Origin: Tetragonia tetragonoides
Taxonomy: Eukaryota; Streptophyta; Magnoliopsida; Caryophyllales; Aizoaceae
Length of the DNA: 64,000 nucleotides
Direction: 5' to 3'
NCBI GenBank assembly: GCA_038025085.1
Contig: CM076146.1
Span: 15,598,001 to 15,662,000, forward strand
Position numbers and translations under genes: made by a program
The notes under the pieces: model-generated
What the model was told of the DNA's origin: nothing
What the model saw: the letters and a program-made list of their open reading frames with translations, nothing else
Databases searched by the model: none
Shown here: positions 12,350 through 24,636 of the stretch, piece after piece
Layout of the letters: the number at the start of each line of letters is the position of its first letter
Numbering within the stretch: the first letter of the stretch is position 1

Positions 12350-13040
12350 GAATATTGACGCCCAACAAGAATGTATGTGGAGGAAGACAGAATTGATAAG
12401 TTGAGCCTGCCTGCATAGGATAAGTGTCTTGTGCCAAGTGTTCTCAATCTAGAACAAAGCTTATCAATGAACATATCACAGTCAGAGAAGGAGAGTCTCT
12501 TTGAAGCAATGGGGACTCCCATGTATTTAAAGGGTAGAGAGTCCACTGAAAACCCAGAAGTACCAGCAATATTATCACAGGTAGTAGAATCAATATTCCC
12601 AAAGTAAACCTCAGATTTACCTTGACTGGCCATCAAACCAGAAGCTTTGGAAAAAGTAGATAGTCCTCTAAGCATCAGCACTGAGGAGCTGTAATCACCC
12701 TTGCAGAATAGTAGTATGTCATCGGCAAAAAATAAGTGATTCAGTTTTAGTCCCCCGCATTTCGGATGGAATTTAAATCCATGCATAGTACTAATATGCA
12801 AGAGTAGTCTGGATAAGTATTCCATGCAAATCACAAATAACAATGGTGAGAGCGGGTCACCTTGCCGAAGACCTCCTCTTTCCCATGAAACCATCATGTA
12901 GAGTCCCATTTATAAATAATGAGTATGATGTAGTGGAAACACATGTCATTATCCATGATATAAACTGAAGTGGGAAGTTGAGAGCATGAAGCATTTCTTC
13001 CAATGCAAGGCACACCCTATTCTTGCTCAACAAATACTTA
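12259..13040 (-). pseudogene. LINE reverse transcriptase core (broken)
   Basis: The minus-strand frame contains [20 protein letters not shown] and the catalytic box LFFADDILLFCKG, with the YMGVPIASKRLS segment typical of plant L1 elements downstream. Upstream of codon 1 (12909) the RT homology continues in another frame to about 13040 ([17 protein letters not shown]), so a frameshift sits near 12900. Inactive. Confidence 0.85.
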
Positions 13041-13130
13041 TGCAGTTAGCGATTTAGTATACTCTATAAGTACCCTATACAATCCTACAAGTGACGGTGT
13101 TTTATGCTTGATCGACCGTGTGTATAGTTA

Positions 13131-13427
13131 GGCTCTGTTTGATTTACCTTAATTTTACTTAAATTCAGTTCAGTTCAGTCAAATTCAGTTAAGTTCAGTT
13201 CATGTATAACTTTATAACTCATATAACTTTTTATTCCGAAATAATTTCATGGTGATAATTATGTCATCGGAAAGATCTCAAAGCATACTTTCACATGAGT
13301 CCAATATTGACTATGTTTGGACGAATTTTAATTAGTTAACGGTCAAGTTTAAAAAATCATTTCAGTTCTGTTCATTTCAGTTCAGTTCAGTTCAGATCAG
13401 TTTTATCCAGGTGAATCAAACAAAACC
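13131..13427. mobile_element. Tourist (PIF/Harbinger-type) MITE
   Basis: A 297-bp element with inverted ends GGCTCTGTTTGATT / AATCAAACAAAACC and a TTA target duplication on both sides (13128-13130, 13428-13430). Subterminal TTCAGTTCAGTTCAG runs pair at both ends. A diverged second copy lies at 3758-3999. Confidence 0.85.
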
Positions 13428-13971
13428 TTAATCCCAACGTTTTGCATATATACTTTCTGGGATTGACTACAACTATACAATCTAAACCCTTATGTAAAGA
13501 TCTAATCAAATCTCCACCGTTTTATTCTAATAATTTAAAATGTTTATTTTGATATTTCATATAATCATCTATCATATCCATCAGCATATACTACCATCAT
13601 GTTATGATATAATTATATGGCCATTTTCTCATATTTGTCACTCACTCGCTTAGCTTCAAACTAGAGATGAATTAGATCAGGCCATTTTTGGGACGAGTTT
13701 AAGGCATATTTGAGGGTTCATGCAAACTAAACGAATAGGAGCAGGAGCTAGTTACGTTGTTGACCAATCAAGATATTTCCGGGTAAGCTCTTCTTTCTCA
13801 AAGTCAAGTTTCTTGCTTGTTGTATTCCAGTTAGCTCCCGTCTAATTCTACCTTAGCTGTGAGTAGATAATTTTTGGGATGGGGAATATATTTTTTTCAA
13901 GGACATGAGTCAAAATTTGTTTGCTATGTTGGTGTAACTGCGTTGTTTGAATATATAGGAAAATGAAATGA
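13428..13971. other. Intergenic, nothing recognised
   Basis: AT-rich sequence without long open frames, terminal repeats or RNA-like structure that I can identify. Confidence 0.5.
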
Positions 13972-14084
<113 letters not shown>

Positions 14085-15880
14085 GCAACTGTCAACTCAC
14101 GTGCTAGTTACTTGACATGACTTTCGCACTTCCACTTTTTTTTTCTTTTTTTTTTACGCGCATTTAAAGAGGTACAAATGTCTAATAGAAATCCAATCTT
14201 CAGCGTCAAGGTTTGGGGATGCTACTCCCGATCAATCGAGTTAAACTCTAAACCTAACTTAGGCAAACTGAGTTGGTATGCCCTAAAATCAACTAGATAA
14301 ATTCCTGAGCTAGTCATTTTTTCATTATTTATTTTGAGGGAGTTTATAATTACTTACATACATTTACCAAAACAGTGTCTATGTCAAATTTTACTTTTTG
14401 TTTATCTGATCTATTTATATCTGTTAACCTAGGTATCTGCAATACTATGATAAACAGAAAATAAAGATGGGCGGAACACAAAACATAGAGTCAAAACAAA
14501 CAAGTATAGTGGAATTGAAGTGTGTGTGCAACATAGTTAATGTTCTATATTTTAAAACTTTTCGAGTTTCACGTTAGAGTTTGATGTGTCAAGTTAAGCA
14601 TAACTCGAATTCGACTCGTTAGTTTATGAGCCCTTACTTTAATAAATTCAGTTCTTAGTCAACAGTTATAATTAAACTTGAATTTAGTATTTACCAAGTT
14701 AAGTTTAATGTTGTTAGGAAATCAATCAACACAAAATGAAGTTATTTTGGGTGACATACCTTTATTCTACCGGTTTCAACAATAACTAGTTTTTTTGGGC
14801 AAAGATTAATTTCATTAATCACCAAATATACGAATGGTAAAAACTAATTGCAAGTTACTATTAATTATTAAGATTGACAATGTAATAATTAATTGATTTT
14901 AGTCAATTATCAAGTTGATAGTAACTTATTAATATTCATACTTATTTAATTATTATGAAGGCTACAAAAATGGAATTTGATTGCTACATTTCCATACAAA
15001 TTGTCTAAAACAGATATCTAACAAGCAAGGTAAAAACTAAAACACCTCTGTTGGATACTTGGAACGACAAATGATCAAATAAGTTGAAATACTAATAAGT
15101 TCATTAAGGTGATCTTTTTACAGGGTGTTCATTAATTAGCAACTGGGAAACATAAGCTTGCTCCTAGTAGCTCTTTTTAGCGCAGCATTCTGCTCCGCAA
15201 ATGTTAAAATGCTTTCGTAATAATTTGGTAAGCACATATTAGATCGGATAATACCGATTTTATTTTTTGATGATAACTAATTTAGATTCATTGCTTTTCT
15301 TAGAATGACGATTCGATCTTATTTTGGTCTTAATCAAAGGTAATATTCATTAAATTATTGATAATAAGTTTAGTTACACTTGATTCTACACTTTTTCTTT
15401 TCAAAAACATTATTCCATATATTAGGATAGTCAAAAACAATTATGGGAATGGTACAAATCAGTTGCAATTTACAATAACTTATTAATATTGACAGCAATA
15501 ACAAATAGGTTTTGATCAACTAAAAGATTAGTTTTGACTCATCAACTGTTTTATTCTTCAACAATTGAACACCATTGTTAAAAAAACAGTTTCATAATCT
15601 ACTAAACTTACATTATATCATACCTAAAGTAAGTAGTTGTTTAGTTAACAAAATAGGTATTTATTCCAAACTATCCCATTTTCTTCCATTTTTCTCAAGT
15701 TTTCCATTCAAAATTTCAGTTTATTCCACATTTCTTCAATTTGTTCTAATATTCTCCAACTTTCTCCAATTTGTTTCAATTTTATCCAACTTTGTTTCCA
15801 AAACTTTTCAAATTTTTATAGTTTCTCTAATTACTCTAGTTTTTAGATAGAAATTAAACTTAGTTTACCTTAATGAAAGT
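14085..15880. other. Intergenic AT-rich sequence with a diverged ~100-bp duplication
   Basis: No gene recognised. Segments at about 14830-14930 and 15440-15545 are diverged direct copies: GAATGGTAMAAA then TTGCAAKTTAC, then a TATTAAKATTGACA block and a TTTAGTCAATT/TTTGATCAACT end. A 91-codon frame at 15575-15850 is phenylalanine/leucine-rich because of repeated TTCTCCAACTTT-like phrases and is not considered a gene. Confidence 0.5.
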
Positions 15881-16010
<130 letters not shown>

Positions 16011-16227
16011 ATAATATAAAAATAATAATTCCCGCGACTGCTGCAAAAAGAAACCACAAATCCACAGTAATCTAAGTTAGAGAATACTTCACACCCGTAT
16101 ATAATTGAAGGAATTTGAAAAAATTAATTAAAAAAGGTTATTGTTTGTTCCACTTGGTGTTTTTCAATTTCACTACCCAACAACAGTGTCAAATTAGCTC
16201 TCATTTCTTTGACATCAGAATCGTCAG

Positions 16228-16315
16228 AAACTTCCTTATCTTTGCCCCAGTAATCGGAAACTTCCTCATCTTCGCCCTAGAAACTTCTTCATCTTCGCCA
16301 GAAACTTCCTCATGT
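16228..16315 (+). repeat. Minisatellite, ~4 units of GAAACTTCYTCATCTTCGCC
   Basis: Four imperfect copies of a unit containing GAAACTTCCTCATCTTCGCC, spaced 19-28 bp. The 68-codon frame through it has no other support. Confidence 0.75.
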
Positions 16316-16321
16316 GATTGA

Positions 16322-17674
16322 GGATATTCATTTTGATTTTGAACTGTAATTTTTTGATAATATGTTAAATGGTACAAATAAAATTCAATATATGACTTAA
16401 CATAGCATTACATAACATTACATAACATTTATAAGTAAAAGTCCAATCCAAAATCCAAACAAACACTCGTGATGCACGATTTTGCTTTTAATTTAACTCC
16501 TTTTGTTATTGTTATTTATAGTCATACCAAATGATGAAAATGTATAGAAGGCATTGTTAACGTGACATCTATGATCATTTGAAGGATCAATCAACAATAT
16601 AATAATCTCATTTTAATTTGTTTATGAATCCAATATTTTTATAAACCCTAAATGAACCATAATTGTGGCATATATTATTTTTCAAAAATTTCAATTAAAA
16701 CAAAAATAATTGAAAAATATTTATGACTACTTAATGAATCTTTTACTCAAGCAGGGCCCAAAAGTTAAGTATATTTGATCTTGGTTGTTTTCAAAAGTAT
16801 TTACTGAAATGGTGTCCACGTGAGCTCATAAATCATCGAACCTGCTGATTTTTTATTTTTTAGACAGATACATTAGTCGTTTTTCTACTCCACTACTCTA
16901 TCATAAGGAAGTAGCTGATCTGTACCGCGACTCATCTTCACTAAGAGGCTACGGCCTCTATGACTTACCGCCACTACCTTTATTTACCCCCACAACACAA
17001 CTTCACCATTATCGCCACTTCCCACCAGACTTTTTTCTTTCCAATAATACCCCATAACTTCACCAATGTTTTAAGTGCCACAAGCTATGCAAGAGCATCG
17101 AATAAGAGAGAGAAGCCAAGAGAAGAACACGGTCCATTCCGTGTTTCAAATCCATTGTTGGCTCCGCTTGAACCTACGAGTAATTCATCATCAATTCTCT
17201 TTAATTCACCATCATTTGATTCATTGATTTCTGATCTAGGATGATTGAGGATTGACTGATGATATAATGAATTAATAATAGATGCAAAATATTTTTGTAA
17301 TAGAAACATGGAAGATTGGAATATGCTTTGGTATATGATTTTGGGGAATACCGATTGAAAAGCTTGGATTAATGCAAGTCGGATTGCCGCTTTGAGAGCC
17401 GTCGTCGAAGATATAGTCCAGAGGGGCAAATGAGGTGTAGAGTCGCTATGGAAGTATGCAATATGGGATGAAATCGCTGATTTGGATAGCAACTTCTACT
17501 TTCTCAGAAAAAAAGGGTTCGGTAATGTCTGAGCTTACGTGAACACTAGTTCGGTACATAGTTTTGAAACCAACCTTTACCAGAAATTAGGTTATTTTTG
17601 GGCTCCACTTAAGTAAAAGAATTCTATTTAATGAGGTTACAATTTCAAAACTCAACTTTATATATATATTTTTA
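16322..17674. other. Intergenic, two unsupported overlapping frames
   Basis: No recognisable gene. A 94-codon plus frame (16960-17244) and a 135-codon minus frame (17085-17492) overlap on opposite strands. Neither has a recognised motif, a clear promoter or a domain. Confidence 0.4.
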
Positions 17675-18430
17675 CGGAACTGCTTAACGTAAATACAAAA
17701 CTACTTAACGCAAATTTTGTTGCTACAATGTTTCCAAAACACCCTTCTTCTCTAAAATGCAAATTTCTCCCCTTATTCTACCGTTCTACTTCCCTCCCAA
17801 ATCATTCCATTTCTTTCACTTTTTAAATCAATATCTACTTAATGTGGACAATATATATTTCACGAATGATGACAGTATGCAGGTAACATAGACAATTTTT
17901 TTTTTACTGTTAATTGAGTTAGGGTTTTATGGGTGGTGGATGTGTCGGGTGGTGGTTATTGGCAAAGTGAGGCCTACCGGCTGGGTGGAGTGACTCAGAG
18001 TGGGTTGAGTGGGGGGCGAACGACTGGGAGTACGTGCGGTTGAACGGGGGCGGCCATGGAGGTTGAACAGGGAGAAAACCATTTTGTTGACTCTTGTCAT
18101 AAATGTCATCCACATCATAACCTACTCAAAGGCTCAAATAGGATATGGGAAGAGAGAGAGTGTGTGTCAAAGGGAGGTGAGAGGAAGGGGATCGACCCAA
18201 TGACGATCTAGTAATTAAGGTTGGACATGAATAACTACTTTAACATTTGAAACTGAGAATGACTTTAATCGCTTTGATGGAGTAGCTAGACGTACCTTCC
18301 ATGTGAGACAAAGGGAGGGTAGAGAGAGAAAGAGGTGGGTGTGAGTTTAGGGGCATTTTGAGAAAAAAAAATTGCATCCAGTAAGTTGAGATTTTACATT
18401 TAGCAATGCGCTATTTATATTGATTCTTGT
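17675..18430. mobile_element. Mutator-like MITE, degraded copy
   Basis: The left end CGGAACTGCTTAACGTAAAT followed by CTACTTAACGCAAAT matches the left end of the element at 62400 (CGGAATTGCTTAACGTAAAT). The middle shares a TAGGGTTTT...GGGTGGT segment, and the right side (about 18390-18420, GATTTTACATTTAGCAAT) corresponds to the other copy's right inverted repeat. The right terminus has decayed and no target duplication is visible. GC-rich inner frames on both strands are not convincing. Confidence 0.6.
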
Positions 18431-18536
18431 TTGTACTACCAGTCCATTCTTTTCATCTGAATAAAGTAAACTAACGTGTAATGAATGACCAATTAACTAA
18501 ATTGGTATTTTTTTTTTTTTGAAGGAAAGAAAGCCA

Positions 18537-19109
18537 TTAGTCATTCATCAAACCAATAATATCCATGGATACAAACTCATCCACAATACTTGGACTTTCT
18601 TCCATCCATATTCTATCACTAAAATCATAAGGCTGTAATCTAGCAAGGTGATGAGCCACCTGGTTACCAGACCTATTAAAAAAGGACCAAACACAAGAAT
18701 TAAAAGATGAACTAAGAGCCAAAATATCATCGACGATCAAGCCAAGAACGCTCTTCAACCGAGCTTTGCGTTGTAGTGCTGTAATCACTGTCAAGGAATC
18801 ACTCTCCACAACCACATCATGAAAGCCACTTTCCAATGTAATACTCATCCCAAATTGGATTGCTAAAGCTTCTGCAACATCAACATCCATTGGCTTGTCT
18901 ATCTGTCGCACACCAGAAACTAGCAGCTCGCCTAGTTCATCACGGACCACCATACCAAGCCCCGTTCCAAAGTCACCAAAGAGTGCAGCGTCACAGTTGA
19001 TTTTTGCAACGCCTTGTGAGGGAGCTTTCCATATGCTTCGATCATCAGTACCTTGTTGACGTGAAAGCGAGCGACTCACACTAGATATTTCCATCGCCTC
19101 CCAATATTT
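18537..19109 (-). pseudogene. LINE RNase H domain (RVT_3)
   Basis: The minus frame reads INCDAALFGDFGTGLGMVVRD, AEALAIQFGMS, VVVESDSLTVITAL and NQVAHHLAR. These are the plant LINE-type RNase H boxes with Asp (NCDAA), Glu (AEALA), Asp (ESDS) and the late NxxAHxLA motif. It is the C-terminal domain of ORF2, cut off from the upstream part by a single in-frame TAA (19110-19112) and otherwise intact to its own stop at 18537. Confidence 0.9.
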
Positions 19110-20146
19110 TTAACAGAAGGTAAAAGCATGGTCTACTAGCTGTTGAGGTCCCTTATGCTCACCATTAAACAAACGTCCATTTCTGAAATTCCATAAATCC
19201 CACATAACAGTAAGACACAATCCCAATTCTTCTCCTTGCAACTCAGTCAGAACCCAAGCCAACCAAATTTTCATATCCCCTGCCCCACGTTGTACCACCA
19301 AATTTGTTTTTCCAATAAGCTGCCACACCTCACGTGCAAATGTACAATATAACATTACATGGAGAGCATATTCATCCTTACCTGGACATAAATCACATTC
19401 AGAATGGCTAATACAATTTCTATGAAGCAACTCACTTTTGACTGGAATGACTTTTGCTGCCATTCGCCATACGAAATGCTTCACACGCGGACAAAGATTC
19501 AGGCTCCAAATTTTCTTCCAAATCCAATCAGGACCATTCGAAGCTCGTGGACAAAAACGATCTGAAGACGACCATCTAATAAAATGATATGCTGTCTTAA
19601 CTGAGTACTCACCATCCTTTGTGAACTGCCAGCATAGTTCATCCCGAGGAAGTCTTGCACTGATTGGTGTACTCAAAATTACAGCAGCTTCAAAAGGAAG
19701 GAACACCTCCTCAACCATTCTTTGTCTCCATTTGCCAAGATCATGATCAATAAGTTCTGCTGCTCTCATGCCAGGATCATTATCACCCCTTGGGGTAATT
19801 ACAAGGGCTGGAAAATCATTAGGAATCCATCTGTCAGTCCACACACTAATATTCGCCCCATTACTAACACGCCACCGAGCACCATTTGTGATAACCCATT
19901 TCGCTTCCATTAGCCCTCTCCAAAATAGACTTGGATTATTTCCAACGCTAGCTGTGAGAATAGTGCCATGAGGAAAATAACGAGCTTTGAGGACCTCGCC
20001 AGCAAAGGATGATGCATCATGAAGAAACCTCCAAATATGCTTGGCTAATAAGGCAAAATTAAAGGATTTGAGATGACGGAAGCCCATACCATCAGCTACC
20101 TTTTGTCGACACATCCTATCCCATGAAACCCAGTGCACCTTCTTCT
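19110..20146 (-). pseudogene. LINE ORF2 connection and zf-RVT region
   Basis: Minus-strand frame: VHWVSWDRMCRQKVADGMGF, FNFALLAKHIWRFL, WRVSNGANISVWTDRWIP, then zf-RVT (CPRVKHFVWRMAAKVIPVK and CDLCPGKDEYALHVMLYCTF) and WDLWNFRNGRLFNG. It belongs directly downstream of the RT piece at 24208-24636. It ends in a TAA in frame with the RNase H domain. Confidence 0.9.
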
Positions 20147-23100
20147 CAGGGCCGGCCCAAGGCATAGGCCTTAGGGGCGACGGCCAGGGGCCCAAGAAAA
20201 AAGGGGTCCAGTTCACTTAAAGCTTTCTCTACAAGAAAAAAAAAAAAAATTAGGCTACATCGCATAAAACGTTTTAGGGAAACTGGATCTGGAGATATCT
20301 TGCCATTAACCACTGAACAAGAGAGATACACAGAGAGCAAAAGATTTTGTGGATCACTAGAAGAGATGGAGAAGATCAGGAAACTTAGCAACTCAAATCA
20401 ATTTTCACCCTCAATCAATTTCTTTCCTTTCCATCAACAACGGTATGATTTGGGTCTTTATATATGGGAAGAATATGTGAAAAGGTTCATCGACCATCAT
20501 CAATCTTCAATTGCTTCTTCTCTCTACCACCATTACTGATCTTAAATTGAAGGTTGAATCTCAAAAACTTGTTGGAAGCTCTCAATTTCTCTTTTTAAAG
20601 GTATTGAATTAATTATATGCTTTTTTTTCGTCATTTTTTATTTCTGTAATTTAATTTCATGTTTCTTAATTTTTGACTTTTGATTTTTATCCTCTCATTG
20701 TAGTCTCTGTCACATTGAACGGAATTATGTGTTGAGGTTGTGAATAAAGAAGGAGAAAGACTGCTAATTTGAGGTAATTGAAAATTTTGCTCTATTCTAA
20801 TTATCTAGGGTTTCTTAATCTTTGGTCATAATTTTTGTAGGCAATGCAAACTAAATTAATTAATCTGTGCTTGTTTCAATTTGATTAGCATAAAGATGAA
20901 TTAATAGATTTTATTTTTTAAGTAGCACAGAATTAAACTTTGATTGAGTTGAACCAGTAAATTGTTGTAAAGCTGTAAAAGGAAACCAAATAAGAACAAG
21001 TTAGCTAAATAATTTACATCATTTCATTACCTTAATGAATTATCAAGCTTGTAGTACTAGTGACAGGAAGCCATTAGTAGAAATTAACAGCAAGAATTTA
21101 CTTTTTTTTTTTTTTAATATGTTATATTTTTCCTTGTTGCAGATGGCAGATCATATCTTGTGTCCGTGATCGGTCTCCGAGCTGCCAAGTTTTTTGCTTT
21201 GTTGTCTCCGTCTTCGTTCTCCAGGTGTTATTGTTCTTTCTCTAGCTCATTTGTCTTCTAGTTTCTTTTCATAAGATGTTGCCTAAAAAACATTTGTCTG
21301 GAAGTGAAAAAAGAAAAAAAAGAAAAGCATCGGACCAGTTAATAAAATCACAAAGAGGAGCTCTTGATAAATTTGTTAAAAAAGTAGGTTCTTCTGTTAA
21401 TGATGAGGGATTGGATGCAGGTAAACATGAACATTCTAATGAAAATTTAGATGATGAAAATTTTAAAAATGAGAATGCTAGTAGTTTGAATGAGCATGAC
21501 CAACATCCCAATGAAAATTTGGATAATGAAAATATTTTCAATGAGAACACTAGTGATTTGAATAAGCATGACCATGTACCCAATGTATCTAATATTGAAA
21601 AGTCCTTGGATGATGAACCACAGGTCCCTCTTGTGGACATGTATGATCCTAGAAATTGGGGTAATCTTGATAATAAAATAAGGGATGTTTTAATTGAAAA
21701 GGGGCCTATAAGGGAGTTGAATCTTGTGTTTCCTTTGGATAAGTTTTAAAGGCATTTTTCATATGCTTGTTATTCCAGAAAGTTGAATAATGGTGAGACT
21801 AGCGATAGACAATGGTTGGTCTACTCAAAACATTTGGATTCGGTATTTTGTTTTTGCTGTAAGTTGTTCAAATCTAATACAAGCAGAAGTTTATTAGCAA
21901 GTCATGGACTGAGAGACTGGAAACATATTAGTGAGAGACTCAAACAACATGAGAATAGTGCTGAACATATGAATAACATGAAAACTTGGAACGATTTGAG
22001 AGTAAGGTTAGCTAAAAATCAAACAATTGATAAAGAATTGCAAGATCAAATTAATAAGGAGAAAGAGCGTTGGAGGCAAGTTTTAATTAGAATTATTTCT
22101 GTTGTAAAATGCCTATCTAAAAGGAATTTGGCCTTTCGAGGATCCAATGAGAAACTTTACGACTGTAATAATGGCAACTTTTTGGGATTTATTGAGACGA
22201 TTGCCGAATTTGATTTCGTAATGCAAGATCACATTAGACGTATTCAAAATCATCACATTCATAATCATTATCTTGGTCATAAAATTCAAAATGAGTTGAT
22301 TTCTCTTTTGGCCCTTAATGTTAGGACTTCTATTATAAGAGTCATCAAAGAGGCAAAATATGTCTCTATAATTCTTGATTGTACCCCCGATGTGAGTCAT
22401 CAAGAACAAATGACTCTAATATTGCGATGTGTGAACATGTCAAGTAAGAAAATAAAAATAGAGGAGTTTTTTTATAGAGTTCTTAAAAGTGGATGATACA
22501 TCTGGATTGGGACTTTTTAATGAATGGCTAAATGCAATAAAATCTCTTGGTCTTAATGTTGAGGATATTAGGGGTCAAGGTTATGATAATGGTTCTAACA
22601 TGAAAGGAAAACACCAAGGAGTTCAAAAGCGGTTACTTGATATAAATCCGAGAGCTTTATACATGCCATGTGCTTGTCATAGTCTTAATCTTACTCTTTC
22701 TGATATGGCAAATTCTTGTATTAAAGCTGTGTCATTTTTTGGAATCGTGCAACGAATATATACTTTATTTGCAGGCTCTAACAAAAGATGGAAATATTTA
22801 ACCGATAATGTTCCAGAATTGACTGTAAAACCTTTGTCTAACACTCGTTGGGAAAGTCGAATAAAAAGTGTAAAACCCATTAGATTTCAATCTCCTCAAA
22901 TAAGATTAGCTTTATTGGAATTAAAAGAATCTTCTGAAGATTACAAGTCAAGAAGTGAAGCAGACAGTTTAATAGGTGCACTTGAAAGTTTTGAGTTCTT
23001 ACTTGGTATGGTTATTTGGTATGATATTTTATTTTCTGTTAGTATGGTGAGTAAGAAACTACAATCAAAATCCATGTCCTTAAGTGCTACCATGAAACAT

Positions 23101-24215
23101 ATGGAAACTGTAATGAAATTTTTTGAAAATTATAGAGAAGAAGGGTTTGCCTCTAGCAAGAAAGTTGCTGTAGACATTGCAACTAATATGGGTATAGAGC
23201 CTACTTTTCCTATAAAACGTCGTGTTATGAGGAAAAAAACAATTTGATGAAAATGATGACGATGAGGAAGAAAAATCAGCACAAGAGTTCTTTAGAATAA
23301 ATTACTTTGTAGTTGTGGTGGATTTTGCAGTCACTTCATTGAAGAATAGATTTGAGCAACTAAAAATATTTGAAAGTATTTTTGGATTTCTTTTTGATTC
23401 AAGAACCCTAAAGTATATGCATAAAGATGTCCTGAAAGAATGTTGTAGTAATTTGGTAGCAACTTTCTCTCATAATGATTTGCAAGATTTTGATTTAGAC
23501 TCTCTTGTATTTGAATTTGAAGTGCTTCAATTGTATTTGCCTGATGAGTCTATGTCAACAATTGAGATTCTTGAGTTTGTGAGATCTTTAGATAGTCTTC
23601 CAAATATTGCAATTGCTTATCGGATATTGTTATCTGTGCCCGTGACTATAGCATCGGCTGAAATTTTTTTTTCTAAATTAAAATTGTTAAAAAATTACTT
23701 GAGATCGTCGATGTCGCAAAACAGATTGAATGGTCTGGCAATTTTATGCATTGAGAAAGAAATGTTAGACAATATTGATGTTGATACCATTATCAATGAT
23801 TTTGCATCTAAAAATGCTAGAGATAGAAGTTTTTCATAGTCATTGATTCATTTGTGTGCTTGATCTTAGGTGATGATGGATGGATGTTGGTTTTTGCTCC
23901 TGTTGATGTTTATCCAAGCTGGTTTGCTACTATTTCGGAGTTGATTTCTGCTGTTGTTGGTTGCTGTTCAGAGTTGATTTTGTACTGTTGTTAGTTGAGC
24001 GACTAGCGTCGCTTGATATTGCATTGTTTTTAGTAAATTTAAGCTTCTATGTTTCCTTTTTGTATTTGAATTGTGTTGAATCAAATCTTGGTTTGTATTG
24101 ACATTTTTTTTGTAATTAATAAAGTTTTGCTATTAAATTTATTTTTTTTATAGGGGCCCATTTTGTTTACTTTGCCCTAGGCCCTAGAAGGGCCAGGATA
24201 GGCGTTGCTTCTTCT
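20139..24215 (+). mobile_element. Complete hAT DNA transposon inserted in a LINE
   Basis: The element body is 20147-24207 (4061 bp), flanked by the 8-bp duplication CTTCTTCT (20139-20146, 24208-24215). It starts CAGGGCCGG and ends GGCGTTG, so the reverse complement starts CAACGCC, the CA-N-N-G type end of hAT elements. Subterminal GC-rich inverted sequence (TAGGCCTTAGGGGCGAC versus TCTAGGGCCTAGGGC) supports the ends. A plus-strand transposase gene occupies 21276-23839. The left 1.1 kb is untranslated or leader sequence; the right 370 bp is 3' non-coding. Confidence 0.92.
21276..23842 (+). pseudogene. hAT transposase, zinc-finger MYM/TTF + DUF4371 type, broken
   Basis: A transposase of the plant 'zinc finger MYM-type 1-like' hAT class. 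In order: a Lys-rich start (MLPKKHLSGSEKRKKRK), an acidic Asn-rich repeat region, a TTF-type zinc finger (FCFCCKLF ... [10 protein letters not shown], about 21840-21990), DUF4371 (about 22080-22850) with the acidic positions of [16 protein letters not shown] and GQGYDNGSNM, the PCACHSLNL box, and a C-terminal hAT dimerisation segment (SVPVTIASAEIFFSKLKL). It is dead: an in-frame TAA at 21747-21749 (after DKF, before [12 protein letters not shown]), a +1 shift in a T7 run near 22467 and a +1 shift in an A7 run near 23233. Both shifts look like single-base homopolymer expansions. All parts are collinear, so the lesions are recent compared with the overall decay. Confidence 0.9.
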
Positions 24216-24636
24216 TATCTGTTTGTTGACCCCACCAAAAGCGAGCGATAAGGCTCTGTATATCATTTAACAAATAATCAGGCAATGAGAAAAGCCCAAG
24301 AACATAAGTCGGAATAGCCTGCGCCACAGCTTTGATGAGTACTTCACGCCCCGCCATAGACAAAATTTTCTCTTTCCACCCTTTGAGTTTTCTCCATACA
24401 CGATCCTTTACAGCCTTAAAAACCAACCCCTTAGATCTCCCAATAATAGCTGGTAATCCTAATAATCTTGTATTCTCATCAAATTGTCGCACACCTAGCA
24501 ACTGGATGGTTACATCCTTCTTCTCGTATGCAATACCAGTATTGAAGTACACTTTAGACTTCTGAAAATTTACCATTTGCCCGGAAGCATCAGAATAAAT
24601 ATCAATAATCTCTTTTAAATGAACCCCAAACGACAA
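24208..24636 (-). pseudogene. LINE ORF2 reverse-transcriptase C-terminal part
   Basis: The minus frame reads YSDASGQMVNFQKSKVYFN, LLGLPAIIGRSK, WKEKILSMAGREVLIKAVAQ, AIPTYVLGLFSLP and FWWGQQTDKKK, the canonical plant L1 sequence after the FADD box. The hAT insertion follows the KKK codons. The 5' part is lost at the foldback junction near 24613. Confidence 0.9.

Larger units (their letters stand above)
11161..13040 (-). mobile_element. 5'-truncated, decayed LINE (L1-type)
   Basis: A minus-strand non-LTR retroelement: poly(A) appears as a T-run at 11161-11175, then the 3' UTR, then ORF2 pieces reading towards higher coordinates. Homology stops near 13040 at a reverse-transcriptase stretch reading [15 protein letters not shown]. 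No target duplication was found. ORF2 is broken in several places (see the separate entries). Confidence 0.85.
18508..24612 (-). mobile_element. LINE (L1-type) interrupted by a hAT element
   Basis: A minus-strand LINE: poly(A) is the T-run at 18508-18520, then the RNase H domain, zf-RVT region and, beyond the 4.06-kb hAT insertion, the RT thumb part. It ends at the foldback starting at 24613, so the 5' part including the RT catalytic core is missing. Removing the hAT element and one copy of its 8-bp target duplication restores a continuous frame. Confidence 0.9.

Noticed and set aside
16960..17492. Two overlapping opposite frames (94 and 135 codons) as possible genes
   Set aside because: No motif, promoter or splice context; AT-rich sequence between transposons.
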